Assembly (NCBI RefSeq): GCF_001571245.1
Contig: NZ_BCTK01000001.1
Coordinates: 868,001 to 932,000, forward strand
Source: Achromobacter piechaudii NBRC 102461
GTDB taxonomy: Bacteria > Pseudomonadota > Gammaproteobacteria > Burkholderiales > Burkholderiaceae_B
Length of the DNA stretch: 64,000 nucleotides
Direction: 5' to 3'
Shown: piece by piece, positions 7,272 to 15,094 of the stretch
Numbering within the stretch: position 1 is the stretch's first letter
Layout: each line of letters opens with the position of its first letter
Position numbers and translations under genes: made by a program
The notes under the pieces: generated by a model
What the model saw: the letters and a program-made list of their open reading frames with translations, nothing else
The model's database searches: none
What the model was told of the DNA's origin: nothing

Positions 7272-8149
7272 TGACGCGCGGGTGCCGGACGGGTGATGGA
7301 CACGGGCTGCGCGGCCGGCTTGAGCTGGCCTTCGGTCTTGGGCTTGGCCGGGACCTTGGAGCCGGCTGCGCCCTGGCCGCCGTCATAGATTTCGTCTTCG
7401 ACGTGCAGCACGAAGGAATTGAGCGTTTCGCGCACCACGGCCGGGCCGCGCTTCTCGCACATCATCGAAATGCCTTGCAGCACCATGTTCATGGACTCGA
7501 CGCGGCGCGCGGTGCGGCGTTCGAGCTTGAGCGCGATCGGCTTGCAGATCAGGTTGGCCAGCAGGATGCCGTAGAAGGTCGTCATCAGGCCCACGGCCAG
7601 GTGCTGGCCGATCATCGTCATGCTGCCGTCGCCCAGCACGGCCATCAGGTTGATCAGTGCGACCAGCGTGCCCAGCATGCCGAAGGCGGGCGCGAACGTG
7701 GCCATCACGCGGAACATCTGCGCTTCGGCCTGTTCGCGGGCACGCAAGCGCGCCACGCGCCATTGCAGCACTTCAATGATCTGGTCTTCCGGGGTGTTGT
7801 CGATGATCAGCTGCACACCCGTGCGCAGGAACGGGTTCGAAACCTTCTTGAGTTCCTGCTCGACCTTGTGCACGTCCGTGTTCATCCACAGCTGCGCCAT
7901 CGACACCAGTTCTTCGATGTCGCGCTGCTGGTCGTGCTGGTCATTGCGGAACACCGTGCGCACCAGCTTGAAGATGCGTAGTACTTCCGGCAGCGGATAG
8001 GCGATGAACAGCGCCGCGCAGGTGCCGCCCAGCACGATGGCCAGGCCGGGCAGGTTCAGGTACATGCTGGCGTCGGTGGCGGACAGCGCCACGACGATGA
8101 CTAGGGTAAGCAGGCCGACGGCGGCGCCGATGAGGGTAGACGGATTCAT
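7268..8149 (-). CDS. motA: MotA/TolQ-family proton-channel subunit
   Basis: A 293-residue four-helix membrane protein: two N-terminal helices (about 5-22 and 33-50), a large cytoplasmic loop and two C-terminal helices. The conserved stretch VMATFAPAFGMLGTLVALI carries the Pro/Gly residues that couple proton flow to conformational change in MotA/PomA. It is the first gene of the two-gene stator operon. The charged loop residues that touch FliG in flagellar MotA are plausible here but cannot be confirmed by eye. The C-terminal 30 residues are Lys/Pro/Ala-rich. Confidence 0.85.
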   Translation of the reverse strand: MNPSTLIGAAVGLLTLVIVVALSATDASMYLNLPGLAIVLGGTCAALFIAYPLPEVLRIFKLVRTVFRNDQHDQQRDIEELVSMAQLWMNTDVHKVEQELKKVSNPFLRTGVQLIIDNTPEDQIIEVLQWRVARLRAREQAEAQMFRVMATFAPAFGMLGTLVALINLMAVLGDGSMTMIGQHLAVGLMTTFYGILLANLICKPIALKLERRTARRVESMNMVLQGISMMCEKRGPAVVRETLNSFVLHVEDEIYDGGQGAAGSKVPAKPKTEGQLKPAAQPVSITRPAPARQ

Positions 8150-8513
8150 GGATCTTGCCCGAAGGGTATGGCACGCCGAGCCGGAATGCCGGATTGTCGG
8201 GAATTCTAGCCAGCAGGCGGGCGAGTCAATCCGTCGGAAAGCGGGGGGAAAGGGCCGGTAAGCGCCGGCTTACGGCTGGGCGTCAGGTCTGGACCGGGGG
8301 CGTCGGAAACGGGGCCGGGTCGGGCTGGAGCCGGGGCAGCAATGCCCTTGAAACTGGGTCGGGCCGGGTCTGGGATGACGCGGCGATGGACCCTGGCCGA
8401 CACCGGGCGATACAGAAATCGCGCCCGTCCGAAGGAGGCGAAGCCGGATATGTATATCATGAGCGCTATCTGGCGGCCCGAAGGACGTGGCCGCCGCGGC
8501 TTTGGAGAAGAAA
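8150..8513. other. 364-bp intergenic region between divergent motA and the NYN gene
   Basis: This gap must hold the promoters for motAB (minus) and the NYN gene (plus). It has an inverted repeat GTAAGC/GCTTAC at 8258-8273 without a T-run, a G-rich stretch at about 8288-8385, and AT-rich TATGTATATCAT at 8449-8460, the only plausible -10-like segment for the plus-strand gene. I see no open frame with family resemblance. Confidence 0.5.
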
Positions 8514-10529
8514 ATGACTACCCCCAACGAAAACGTCAGCATGGCGCTTTTCTGCGACTTCGAGAACGTGGCGCTGGGTGTGCGTGACACCAAATACCAG
8601 AAGTTCGACATCCGGCCCGTGCTGGAGCGCCTGCTGCTCAAGGGCAGCATCGTCGTCAAGAAAGCCTATTGCGATTGGGAACGCTACAAGGAATTCAAGG
8701 CCCCGATGCACGAGGCCAACTTCGAACTGATCGAAATTCCGCACGTGCGCCAATCGGGCAAGAACTCGGCCGACATCCGGCTGGTCGTGGACGCGCTGGA
8801 CTTCTGCTACACCAAGTCGCACGTCAATACCTTCGTGATCATCAGCGGTGATTCCGACTTTTCGCCGCTGGTGTCCAAGCTGCGCGAGAACAACAAGAAA
8901 GTGATCGGCGTGGGCGTCAAGCAATCCACGTCCGACCTGTTGATCGCCAACTGCGACGAATTCATTTTCTACGACGATTTGGCCCGTGAAATCCAGCGCA
9001 CGGCCGACGCCCGTCGCGACAATCGTGGCGGCGCCAATGCAGGCTCGGGTCAGCGCCGCACGCCGGACGAGGAAAGCCGCCGCAAGGAAGAGCTGGAAGC
9101 CCGCAAGACGCAGGCCGTGGACATGGTTGTCGAGACGTTCGAGGCGCTGATGGCCGAACGCGGCGACAGCGGCAAGATCTGGGCGTCGGCGCTGAAAGAC
9201 GCGCTTAAGCGCCGCAAGCCCGACTTCAACGAGTCCTACTACGGCTTTCGCGCGTTCGGCAACCTGCTGGACGAAGCGCAATCGCGCGGGTTTCTGGATG
9301 TGGGCCGCGAAGAGAAATCCGGCACCTATGTGTATCGGGACAGCAACGACGCCGCACCGGCCGTGAACCGCGCGGGCAGCGGCCACGGCGCGCGCGCCGC
9401 GCAACCGCGTCAAGCGGTCGCGGCGGAATCCGAGGATGCACAGGCCGATACGGTTCAGGAAGAAACGCAATCTCGCTCGTCGCGCAAATCGCGTGGCGGT
9501 CGCCGCTCGGGCCGGGGCAACAGCCTGCCGGTCGAGCAGGGCGTGAACGAGGTGGTGGACGCCGCGCCGGCGCAAGGCGCGTCAGACCAGGCATCGGCGG
9601 CCACGGATTCGTCGGTGCAAGCACCGGCCATGGCCGAGGCCGGATCGTCGGCAGACGAACACGCGCCTGTCACGGCTCGGGACGAAACGCGCGGCGGATC
9701 GCGCAATGAGTCGCGCAATGAGTCACGTAGCGGCTCGCGGAACAGCTCGCGGAATAATTCCCGGCACGGAGCGCGCAACGAGGGGCGCAACGAAGCTCGC
9801 AACGAAGGCGGCAACGAAGCGCGTAACGAAGGTCGCAACGAAGGTCGCAACGACGCCCGTCAGCAAAGCGCCAACGACGCGCGCGATGACGCTCCTTCCA
9901 ACGCAGCGCAGGACGCCGCAGCCGCTGCTGCCGCTACCGCCGCGGCCGAGGAAGCGGCGCGTGTCGCCGCCGTCGAAGCCGCCAAGGTCGAGGCGATGCG
10001 CGCCGATGCGCTGGCCCGCGCCCAGGCGTCCAAGCCCGTGCAGCCGTCGCGCCTGCCGCCCATGCCGACGCCGTTGCCCCAGGCGCGTCAGCCGCTGCCG
10101 GCCGTGGACATTGCCGAATGGACGTTTGTGGAAGCGCCCGCCGAGTCGCGCCGCGAGTCGGCCAGCAAGACGCCCGCCAAAGTGAGCGACCCGTTCGAAG
10201 GGGCATCGGCTCGCGCGGCTGCGGAGTCCGCCGCACGCGCCGCAGCCACGCCGGAGCCGGCCAAGGCTGCCGCTAAGACGGCAACCAAGACGGCAACCAA
10301 GACCCCGGCCAAGACGGCGACCAAGACCGCAACGAAGACGGCTGCAAAGACGGCCACCAAGACCGCGGCGAAGACGGCAACCAAGACCGCCTCCAAGACG
10401 ACCGCCAAGTCTGCCGCCAAGTCCGCATCGCCTGCCGACGACGACGCCAGCTCGACCGCCGACGCAACGCCCGCGAAGACGGCCAGCCGTGCTCGCCGGT
10501 CGCGCAAGACGGACGAATCGGCGTCCTGA
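8514..10529 (+). CDS. NYN-domain (PIN-like) putative RNase with OST-HTH/LOTUS domain and repetitive tail
   Basis: A 671-residue protein. The NYN/LabA-type domain (about 8-155) shows catalytic acids D15 (FCDFENVA), D87 and D113/D115 in VIISGDSDFSPLV, as in metal-dependent PIN-like RNases. An OST-HTH/LOTUS RNA-binding domain follows (about 205-275, SGKIWASALKDALKRRKPDF). The remaining 390 residues are disordered: an Arg/Asn/Glu-Ser repeat (about 395-450), an Ala-rich segment and a Lys-Thr-Ala repeat (about 581-637) like histone H1 tails. The start at 8514 is preferred to 8487 because GGAGAAG lies directly before it. Likely a cytoplasmic RNA-processing enzyme; the target is unknown. Confidence 0.85.
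   Translation: MTTPNENVSMALFCDFENVALGVRDTKYQKFDIRPVLERLLLKGSIVVKKAYCDWERYKEFKAPMHEANFELIEIPHVRQSGKNSADIRLVVDALDFCYTKSHVNTFVIISGDSDFSPLVSKLRENNKKVIGVGVKQSTSDLLIANCDEFIFYDDLAREIQRTADARRDNRGGANAGSGQRRTPDEESRRKEELEARKTQAVDMVVETFEALMAERGDSGKIWASALKDALKRRKPDFNESYYGFRAFGNLLDEAQSRGFLDVGREEKSGTYVYRDSNDAAPAVNRAGSGHGARAAQPRQAVAAESEDAQADTVQEETQSRSSRKSRGGRRSGRGNSLPVEQGVNEVVDAAPAQGASDQASAATDSSVQAPAMAEAGSSADEHAPVTARDETRGGSRNESRNESRSGSRNSSRNNSRHGARNEGRNEARNEGGNEARNEGRNEGRNDARQQSANDARDDAPSNAAQDAAAAAAATAAAEEAARVAAVEAAKVEAMRADALARAQASKPVQPSRLPPMPTPLPQARQPLPAVDIAEWTFVEAPAESRRESASKTPAKVSDPFEGASARAAAESAARAAATPEPAKAAAKTATKTATKTPAKTATKTATKTAAKTATKTAAKTATKTASKTTAKSAAKSASPADDDASSTADATPAKTASRARRSRKTDESAS
9697..9862 (+). 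repeat. 12-bp in-gene repeat coding Arg-Asn-Glu-x units
   Basis: About 13 imperfect 12-bp units with consensus CGCAACGAAGGT encode RNEG/RNEA/RNES tetrapeptides in the linker of the NYN protein. The period keeps the reading frame, so copy-number changes would lengthen or shorten the linker without truncation. Confidence 0.85.
10258..10425 (+). repeat. In-gene Lys-Thr/Ala repeat
   Basis: Repeated AAGACGGCAACC-type 12-bp units encode KTAT/KTAA peptides near the C-terminus of the NYN protein, giving a highly basic tail resembling bacterial histone H1-like proteins. Confidence 0.85.
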
Positions 10530-10565
10530 TCCTTCAGGCCGTCGTTCTTATCCTCGCGCGTTGCC

Positions 10566-11072
10566 ATGCAATACGTGTTGATCAGTTCTTGCCTGTTGGG
10601 CAACCCCGTGCGCTACGACGGGCGCGGGGCGGCCCAGGTTGACCCGGTGCTGGCGCGCTGGCGCGACGAAGGCCGGGTCATACCGGTCTGTCCGGAAGTC
10701 GCGGGCGGCATGTCCGTCCCGCGCCCGCCGGCCGAGATCGAAGCGGGCCGTCGGGCCGCCGATGTGCTGGCCGGCCACGGCCGCGTCATCGCCGTCACGG
10801 GGCTGGATGTCACGCAGCCATTGGTGCAGGGTGGCCACGCGGCGCTGGCTTTGGCGCAGCGGCACGGCATCCGCGTCGCGGTGTTGAAGGAAGGCAGTCC
10901 ATCGTGCGGCAGCGGCTATGTGTACGACGGGCATTTCGCCGGACAACGACAACCGGGCGTGGGCGTCACGGCTGAATTGCTCACCCGTGCCGGCGTGCGT
11001 GTGTTCAGCGAAAAACAATGGGAAGAAGCGCTGGCCTGCCTTGCGCGGATCGAGACGCAAGATGTTGATTAA
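10566..11072 (+). CDS. DUF523-family cysteine-rich protein
   Basis: This 168-residue protein carries the family's three landmarks: SSCLLGNPVRYDG at the N-terminus, VCPEVAGGMSVPR in the middle, and KEGSPSCGSG near 117. The conserved Cys residues suggest a metal or sulfur-related role, but the family has no settled function. It starts 36 bp after the NYN gene and may be co-transcribed with it. It overlaps the next gene by 11 bp. Confidence 0.85.
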   Translation: MQYVLISSCLLGNPVRYDGRGAAQVDPVLARWRDEGRVIPVCPEVAGGMSVPRPPAEIEAGRRAADVLAGHGRVIAVTGLDVTQPLVQGGHAALALAQRHGIRVAVLKEGSPSCGSGYVYDGHFAGQRQPGVGVTAELLTRAGVRVFSEKQWEEALACLARIETQDVD

Positions 11073-11421
11073 CGTCGTCGTGCTGCTGCTGGCGCTGCTG
11101 GCCCTGATGGGCCTGCTGTTTCGGCTGGCCGCGCCGCGTGGGCGGATGGCGAGCGGGGTGGATGCCAAACACGCGTCGGGGCCATCGCCGCTAAGGCGCT
11201 GGTGCCTGCGTATCGTCGGCGCATCGTGTCTGGCCTTGTCCGCCTTGTTCTTCTACGCCTGGTACGCGTTCTATTGGAAGTGGGACTTCAACGAACTGGG
11301 CCGCTATTACGATCCCGTGGATCAGGTCGTCTACACGACCTCCGGCTTCGTGTGGATCTTGCCGGCGACCTTGTTGCTGGCCGCCGGCGGGTTCTGTTCC
11401 TGGCGCGGATGGCGGCCTTGA
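11062..11421 (+). CDS. Small inner-membrane protein of unknown function
   Basis: A 119-residue protein with three hydrophobic stretches: residues 1-20 (MLINVVVLLLALLALMGLL), about 48-68 (IVGASCLALSALFFYAWYAF) and a C-terminal helix ending GGFCSWRGWRP. The start at 11062 is inside the end of the DUF523 gene; an earlier in-frame ATG at 10918 lies fully within that gene and is rejected. I do not recognise the family. The overlap suggests translational coupling with DUF523. Confidence 0.65.
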   Translation: MLINVVVLLLALLALMGLLFRLAAPRGRMASGVDAKHASGPSPLRRWCLRIVGASCLALSALFFYAWYAFYWKWDFNELGRYYDPVDQVVYTTSGFVWILPATLLLAAGGFCSWRGWRP

Positions 11422-11434
11422 GCGACTGGTGTTG

Positions 11435-11574
11435 ACCGCACGCCACTGGCCGTGCGCCACTAGCCGTGCGCCACTAGCCGTGCGCCACTAGCCGTGCGCC
11501 ACTAGCCGTGCGCCACTAGCCGTGCGCCACTAGCCGCACGCCACTAACCGTGCGCCCCTGACCGCACGCCACGA
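11435..11574. repeat. 14-bp tandem repeat, ten units, between convergent genes
   Basis: The unit is GCCGTGCGCCACTA. Six perfect copies run from 11449 to 11532, with one variant unit before them (11435) and three after (to 11574). The array fills nearly all the space between the stop of the small membrane protein (11421) and the stop of the Bug receptor (11578-11580). There are no spacers, so it is not a CRISPR. Confidence 0.95.
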
Positions 11575-11577
11575 CGC

Positions 11578-12555
11578 CTATTCGCTGCGTATATTCGCGG
11601 CCTTCACGATCTTGCCGTTGTCGTGGTATTCGCGTTGCACTTGCGCCGCGAACTGCTCGACGCTGCCCGGCGACATGATGTTCAGGGCGTCGGTCAGCGG
11701 CTTGCTGATCTCGGGCATGGCCGCCACCTTGTTGATCACCGCGTTCATGCGATTTCGAAACTCCGCGCTGGTCGTGGCGGGCGCGAAAAAGCCGAAGGTG
11801 GACGTCATGTTCGCCATCGGGTAGCCCAGCTCGGCAAAGGTCGGGGTATCGGGCCGGCCCGGCAGGCGGCTGGGTGAACCCACGGCCAGCAGCCGCAGCT
11901 TGCCTTCGTCGATCAGCGTGTTCACGGGCGCGGACGCGTTGACCAGCATCAGCGTGAACTGTCCGCCCAAGGCATCGGGCACCATCTGCGCCATGCCCTT
12001 GTAGGGTACGTGAGCAATGCGCACTTTCGCCTGGCCGTTGATCTGCTCCAGCATCAGATGTCCCAGCGACCCGACGCCCGCCGTCGCCAGCGAAAGCCCG
12101 TCCGGATCGGCGCGCGCCTGGTCCACCATGTCCTTGAAATCCTTGCCGCTGAACTTCGGCCCGCCCACCAGGTACACCGGCGAATACATGACCGCCGCCA
12201 CCGGCGCCAGGTCTTTCAAGGGGTCGTACAGCGTCTTCATGACATGCGGCGACAGCGTCACCGGGCTGACGGCGGTAAAGCCCAACGTGTTCTCGTCGTG
12301 TGCGCGCGCGACAGCGTTCATGCCGATCATCCCGCCCGCGCCACCCCGGTTTTCCACGACGACGGGACGCGCCAATTCCGTGGCGAGCTTCTGCGCGAAC
12401 GCGCGCGCGGTGTTGTCGACGATGCCGCCCGCGCCGTAAGGCACCACGATAGTCAGCGCCTGCGACTTGGCCTCGGTCTGGGCGAGGGCGGAAATCGAGA
12501 CGGCGCAGGCCGCGCTGAATGCGCAAAGGCCCGCAAGCCGCTTGAAGTTGAACAT
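11578..12555 (-). CDS. Bug-type tripartite tricarboxylate transporter substrate-binding protein
   Basis: This 325-residue TctC/Bug-family periplasmic receptor has a Sec signal peptide ending near ISALAQ. The family landmarks are IVVPYGAGGIVDNTARAF, VVENRGGAGGMIG and HVPYKGMAQM. It binds a small carboxylate or related ligand in the periplasm. No TctA/TctB membrane genes accompany it, so it is one of the orphan receptors that are abundant in Bordetella and Achromobacter. The preceding 120 bp are non-coding and no regulator is adjacent, so the ligand cannot be inferred. Confidence 0.9.
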   Translation of the reverse strand: MFNFKRLAGLCAFSAACAVSISALAQTEAKSQALTIVVPYGAGGIVDNTARAFAQKLATELARPVVVENRGGAGGMIGMNAVARAHDENTLGFTAVSPVTLSPHVMKTLYDPLKDLAPVAAVMYSPVYLVGGPKFSGKDFKDMVDQARADPDGLSLATAGVGSLGHLMLEQINGQAKVRIAHVPYKGMAQMVPDALGGQFTLMLVNASAPVNTLIDEGKLRLLAVGSPSRLPGRPDTPTFAELGYPMANMTSTFGFFAPATTSAEFRNRMNAVINKVAAMPEISKPLTDALNIMSPGSVEQFAAQVQREYHDNGKIVKAANIRSE

Positions 12556-12677
12556 GGCTTCCCCTGGTTGCGCGGCGTGTTCGCCGCATGCGTGGACGGC
12601 GCTTCAATGCAACGCGCCGGCATGCAGTGTGTGCAGGCCGGCGCGGGAGGACAAGCGGGAATACCCGGAAAGCGGGG

Positions 12678-13274
12678 TCAGTTTGCGCGGTAGCCTCGGC
12701 TGCTCATGCACGAATCCAGCGAATGGTTGTAGGTATCCACCATGACTTGCGTGGTCCATTGCGTGATGGTCGCCGGGTCATAGCCGCTCTGGTTCATGGC
12801 CCAACGCTGGCATTGCGCCGTGGCGTCGGCCTGTGCGGCGCTGACCTTGGGCGCGGATGCGTACTCCACCGGCTTGTACTGCGGCTCGGGCGCCGCCTGC
12901 GTGTACGGAACCACGGGCTCCGCATACAGCGGCGGCGCGGTATAGACGGGCGCGGCGTAGACCGGCGCGGCATAGATCGGCGGGCTGGTGTAGGCAACGC
13001 CCGGCGACGCGTAGACGCCGGTTTGCACATAGCCCGGGCCGGAGTCCGCCGCCAACAGCAGGCCGACTGCCGCCAGCGCGAATGCACCGCCGACCCACCA
13101 TCCGGCCGAACTGCTGCCGCCACCACCATGGTGGTGATAGTTATTGCCGCCGTAATAGCCGCCGTGATAGCCACCGCCACCCCAGCCGCCGCCGTGTCCG
13201 CCAGCCATCGCCGGCGCGCTGGCGACGGCAAGCGCCAACGCCACAACAATCGCCCGGCCTGTAAACCGTTTCAT
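12678..13274 (-). CDS. Secreted Gly/His-rich protein with Tyr/Pro-rich region
   Basis: A 198-residue exported protein. A signal peptide is cut near APAMA, followed by a Gly/His/Tyr-rich segment (GGHGGGWGGGGYHGGYYGG). A hydrophobic helix (VGGAFALAAVGLLLA, about 61-75) comes next, then Tyr/Pro/Ala repeats (IYAAPVYAAPVYTAPPLYAE) and a C-terminal domain with CQRWAMNQSGYDP and CMSSRGY. Those two Cys are well placed for a disulfide. The C-terminal motif recurs in glycine-zipper-like envelope proteins. Function unknown; the His-rich part could bind metal. Confidence 0.7.
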   Translation of the reverse strand: MKRFTGRAIVVALALAVASAPAMAGGHGGGWGGGGYHGGYYGGNNYHHHGGGGSSSAGWWVGGAFALAAVGLLLAADSGPGYVQTGVYASPGVAYTSPPIYAAPVYAAPVYTAPPLYAEPVVPYTQAAPEPQYKPVEYASAPKVSAAQADATAQCQRWAMNQSGYDPATITQWTTQVMVDTYNHSLDSCMSSRGYRAN

Positions 13275-13402
13275 GATCTTGCTCCTGTCCCGCCGCGTAA
13301 CCGCTGCACTGATGCGTTGCAGGAATCCACGGCGACACCATTACTTTACTGCTGCGCGCCCGGCAAAATATGTTGCAAACGCTACGGCCATTTCAAGTGA
13401 CT

Positions 13403-13864
13403 TCAAGGCGCGTCGCAGGGGCGGGAGTCGCCGCGTGGCAGTTTCACCACAAGCTTGGCGTCAAATTCGGAGGCGTCACGGTTCAGTGTTTCGTAAGTTT
13501 CATAACCGGGCTTCTCGACGCACCAGTTCCAGAAATAGATCTGGGCGCCGTGCAGCATCATCGATTCAGCCTGCCATTCGGACTTTGAATCGAAACGCGC
13601 CACGCCGTCCGGCGCGGTCGGGGCTTCCTCGCGGAATCGCTCTCTGCCATAGGGAAACGCGCTGGAAATGAGCACCACTCGCGCATCGGCAAGCGGCTGG
13701 GATTGAGCGTCCAGAACCGTCGCGTGCGCGGCGGGTTGCGTCGTCTTATAGACGGGGTAGGGAATGCAGCCGGTGACGCTGGCGACCAGCGCCGCAAGCA
13801 AAGCGACGCGCAGGATTCGATGCAAGGGGTGACTGGTGTGCCAGGCGTGTAACGAGTGTGTCAT
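13403..13864 (-). CDS. Putative lipoprotein with carboxypeptidase-regulatory-like domain
   Basis: A 153-residue protein with a long N-terminal leader and lipobox SVTGC. The mature part reads like a small beta-sandwich of the CarboxypepD_reg type: ATVLDAQSQPLADARVVLIS, then PTAPDGVARFDSKSEW, then a segment ending YETYETLNRDASEFDAKL. It is probably anchored in an envelope membrane facing the periplasm. It is divergent from the TetR gene with only 62 bp between the starts, so that regulator may control it. Role unknown. Confidence 0.7.
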   Translation of the reverse strand: MTHSLHAWHTSHPLHRILRVALLAALVASVTGCIPYPVYKTTQPAAHATVLDAQSQPLADARVVLISSAFPYGRERFREEAPTAPDGVARFDSKSEWQAESMMLHGAQIYFWNWCVEKPGYETYETLNRDASEFDAKLVVKLPRGDSRPCDAP

Positions 13865-13926
13865 CAGGTCGTGAATTCGGTCCGGCAGAACTGGCGGAAA
13901 GGGAAAAACGGGTGTAATTTCACGCG

Positions 13927-14547
13927 ATGATTACGGCACGACCCCCATCTTTATCGCAAGACAAGCGTCTTACCAAGGGTGAACGCACCCGCTTACAGCT
14001 ACTGCAAGTCGCGGCGGCAGAATTCGCCGAACGCGGATTCCAGCATACCCGGATCAGCGACATCGTCGCCCGGGCCAGCGTCACCCAACCTGTCTTCTAC
14101 CAATACTTTTCCAGCAAGCAAGCGGCTTACGACGAGCTGGTCGGCATGTTCGCGCAGCGCTTGCGCCGCGCCATCACCGAAGCGCGGCTGCCCGCCGACC
14201 TGCACGGCGCTCAACTGGCGATTCGCATACAGGGCGGCGTGTTGGGCCTGCTGGCGATCCTGCAGGAAGATCCCAACCTGACGCGCATCGGATTTTTTCA
14301 GGTGGCCGAGGCGGAAGCGCTCAAGGATGAACTGGTGGCGATGATCGCCGACAACGTTCGCGCCGAGCAGTCGGCAGGCCTGTTCCGTCCGGATATCTCC
14401 GCCGACTGGTTCGCGCAGTCGCTGATGGGCATCATCGAACGCTTCACACGTCAGCTGCCGGATGCACAGCAGCAGCAGGCGTTGGCGGAATTCATTACCG
14501 GACTGCTATTGGACGGCATCCGGCAGCCAGAACGACAAGCCCCTTAG
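13927..14547 (+). CDS. TetR-family transcriptional regulator
   Basis: This 206-residue repressor has an N-terminal helix-turn-helix (about 18-65: RTRLQLLQVAAAEFAERGF, then SVTQPVFYQYFSSKQ) and a C-terminal all-helical ligand domain. Its stop codon sits in the loop of an intrinsic terminator. The divergent lipoprotein gene is the nearest candidate target. No clear long palindrome was seen in the 62-bp intergenic region. Confidence 0.9.
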   Translation: MITARPPSLSQDKRLTKGERTRLQLLQVAAAEFAERGFQHTRISDIVARASVTQPVFYQYFSSKQAAYDELVGMFAQRLRRAITEARLPADLHGAQLAIRIQGGVLGLLAILQEDPNLTRIGFFQVAEAEALKDELVAMIADNVRAEQSAGLFRPDISADWFAQSLMGIIERFTRQLPDAQQQQALAEFITGLLLDGIRQPERQAP

Positions 14548-14562
14548 CCGGGGCTTTTTTTT
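14537..14562 (+). terminator. Rho-independent terminator overlapping the TetR stop codon
   Basis: Stem AAGCCCC (14537-14543) pairs with GGGGCTT (14550-14556) across a 6-base loop and is followed by T residues to 14562. The TAG of the TetR gene (14545-14547) is in the loop. Confidence 0.9.
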
Positions 14563-14586
14563 CGCGCCGTCGAAACCACCGTTCGC

Positions 14587-14982
14587 TCAGGCCCAGGTCT
14601 CGTGCAGATGCGCCCAACGCGGCTGGCCGTCCGCGCCGGCCGTAAACAACGCACTGGCGCGGCGCTGCGTGGCGCCGCCTTGCCAGGCGTGACGTTCGCA
14701 GTAAGTCAGCAGCGCCGAGGCGGCGTCCGCGTGGCGCACGGCCAGCTCATCGATCTGGATTTTCAGGCCCGGGCGCGATCCGCGCAGACCGGCGAACAAG
14801 GCCGGCAAGGCCCCGGATGGCAAGCGCTGCCCGTCGACCGAGATCATGGTGAAAGCGGGCGCAAAATCGTCCAGCAGCGCAGCCAACAGCGGTTCGGGCG
14901 CATCGGGCTGGCCGATCCATTGTTCGATCCGGGTGTGCGCGTCAAGCGCCATGCGCAGGCTGAGGGTAGAAAAATCGGTCAT
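14587..14982 (-). CDS. SnoaL/NTF2-like fold protein
   Basis: A 131-residue single-domain protein with the pattern of a DUF4440/SnoaL cone fold: a helical start (MALDAHTRIEQWIGQP), a strand with FAPAFTMISVDGQRLP, and late strands SALLTYCERHAWQGG and RWAHLHETWA. Members act as small enzymes or ligand-binding proteins. It is divergent from the LysR gene at 15095 with a 112-bp gap holding a strong palindrome, so it is the likely regulated target. Confidence 0.7.
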   Translation of the reverse strand: MTDFSTLSLRMALDAHTRIEQWIGQPDAPEPLLAALLDDFAPAFTMISVDGQRLPSGALPALFAGLRGSRPGLKIQIDELAVRHADAASALLTYCERHAWQGGATQRRASALFTAGADGQPRWAHLHETWA

Positions 14983-15042
14983 GTACAGCGTCGTGTGATC
15001 AACAGAGGAGCGTCATTCTAGGAAAGTCGGCGCGGCGGAAAT

Positions 15043-15055
15043 ACCGTCGGACGGT
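15043..15055. promoter_or_regulatory. Candidate LysR operator (perfect inverted repeat)
   Basis: ACCGTC-G-GACGGT is a perfect 6-bp inverted repeat with a single central base, flanked by AT (15041) and GGATAT (15056). It is in the middle of the 112-bp region between the divergent SnoaL-like and LysR genes, the classic position for a LysR-family binding site. Confidence 0.45.
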
Positions 15056-15094
15056 GGATATACTGTTCGGGTTTTTTTGACAATCAAACACGCC

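Noticed and set aside
8258..8273. Terminator hairpin GTAAGC/GCTTAC
   Set aside because: No T-run on either strand and it lies upstream of both flanking genes.
11435..11574. CRISPR array
   Set aside because: The 14-bp units are directly adjacent with no spacers and no cas genes are present.
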